Below, piece after piece: positions 63,954 to 64,000 of a DNA stretch of 64,000 nt. The notes beneath the pieces are model-generated. The model made no database searches and was not told the DNA's origin. It was given only the letters and a program-made list of their open reading frames with translations. The DNA is from a virus. The stretch's first letter is position 1. Each line of letters begins with the position of its first letter. The stretch lies in IMG/VR virus record IMGVR_UViG_3300027867_000003, positions 20,798 to 84,797 of that record. The stretch is one strand, 5' to 3'. A program made the translations under genes and the position numbers.

Positions 63954-64000
63954 CTAAGAGATTTGAACGCCTGAGATCGCCATAGTCACGGTGTTCCCAG
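63954..64000 (-). CDS. 3' end of a further virion gene (partial)
   Basis: One frame ends GNTVTMAISGVQIS then TAG at 63954-63956, which resembles the beta-rich C-terminus of a structural protein. Only the last 14 or so codons are in the window. Confidence 0.4.
   Translation of the reverse strand, partial: GNTVTMAISGVQIS

Noticed and set aside
1-64000. CRISPR array, integrase or repressor
   Set aside because: No regularly spaced repeats and no tyrosine/serine recombinase catalytic motifs or CI-like genes were seen.

Overview
The window is most of a tailed double-stranded DNA phage genome (Caudoviricetes). No integrase, repressor, RNA polymerase, tRNA or CRISPR array was recognised. The gene set looks podovirus-like: a P22-type portal, large ejection proteins (one with a lysozyme-like domain), short tail-fibre proteins, and no tape measure or sheath. 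Signal peptides, a lipoprotein and an M15 endolysin point to a Gram-negative host. I cannot name the host; an alphaproteobacterium is only a guess from codon style.

Layout. (1) 1-12632, minus strand: head and packaging genes. In transcription order these are small early proteins, terminase small subunit, a PD-(D/E)XK-like nuclease, a terminase-like ATPase with damaged catalytic motifs, an HslV-like Ntn hydrolase, the intact large terminase, small accessory and membrane proteins, and the portal, which carries a LAGLIDADG intein. (2) 12633-13673: a 1 kb divergent intergenic region with direct repeats, an A/T tract, inverted repeats and four copies of a TTGTATGC motif. It is the best candidate for the replication origin and divergent control region. 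(3) 13674-43224, plus strand: the early/replication arm. It has many short overlapping genes, an HNH nuclease, a CobS/CobT-like AAA+/VWA pair, ParB-like proteins, a HIRAN protein, a Cas4/RecB-like nuclease, a Sak4-like recombinase with a probable single-strand-binding partner, a ParB-methylase fusion, a C5 cytosine methylase, a UDG-exonuclease protein split from a family-A polymerase, an HNH insertion that duplicates the 5' end of a helicase-like gene, and a CHC2 primase-like protein. (4) 43252-64000, minus strand: lysis genes in a GC-rich block (about 41.9-49.2 kb), then secreted-looking tail/fibre proteins, an ATP-grasp protein, ejection proteins, a GNAT and a sulfotransferase-like protein.

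The most unusual signals are these. At least eight otherwise unrelated proteins share a C-terminal peptide of the type AIDIDL or AIDIGDLF, including an HNH nuclease that encodes it with different synonymous codons. The helicase 5' end is duplicated around the HNH gene. A second terminase ATPase has lost its P-loop lysine and Walker B acidic residue. A 135-codon ORF lies out of frame inside the cytosine methylase and itself looks like a known protein family. The TTGTATGC motif recurs at transcription-unit boundaries across the genome.

All calls rest on reading the sequence and remembered family motifs; no database search or structure prediction was run.
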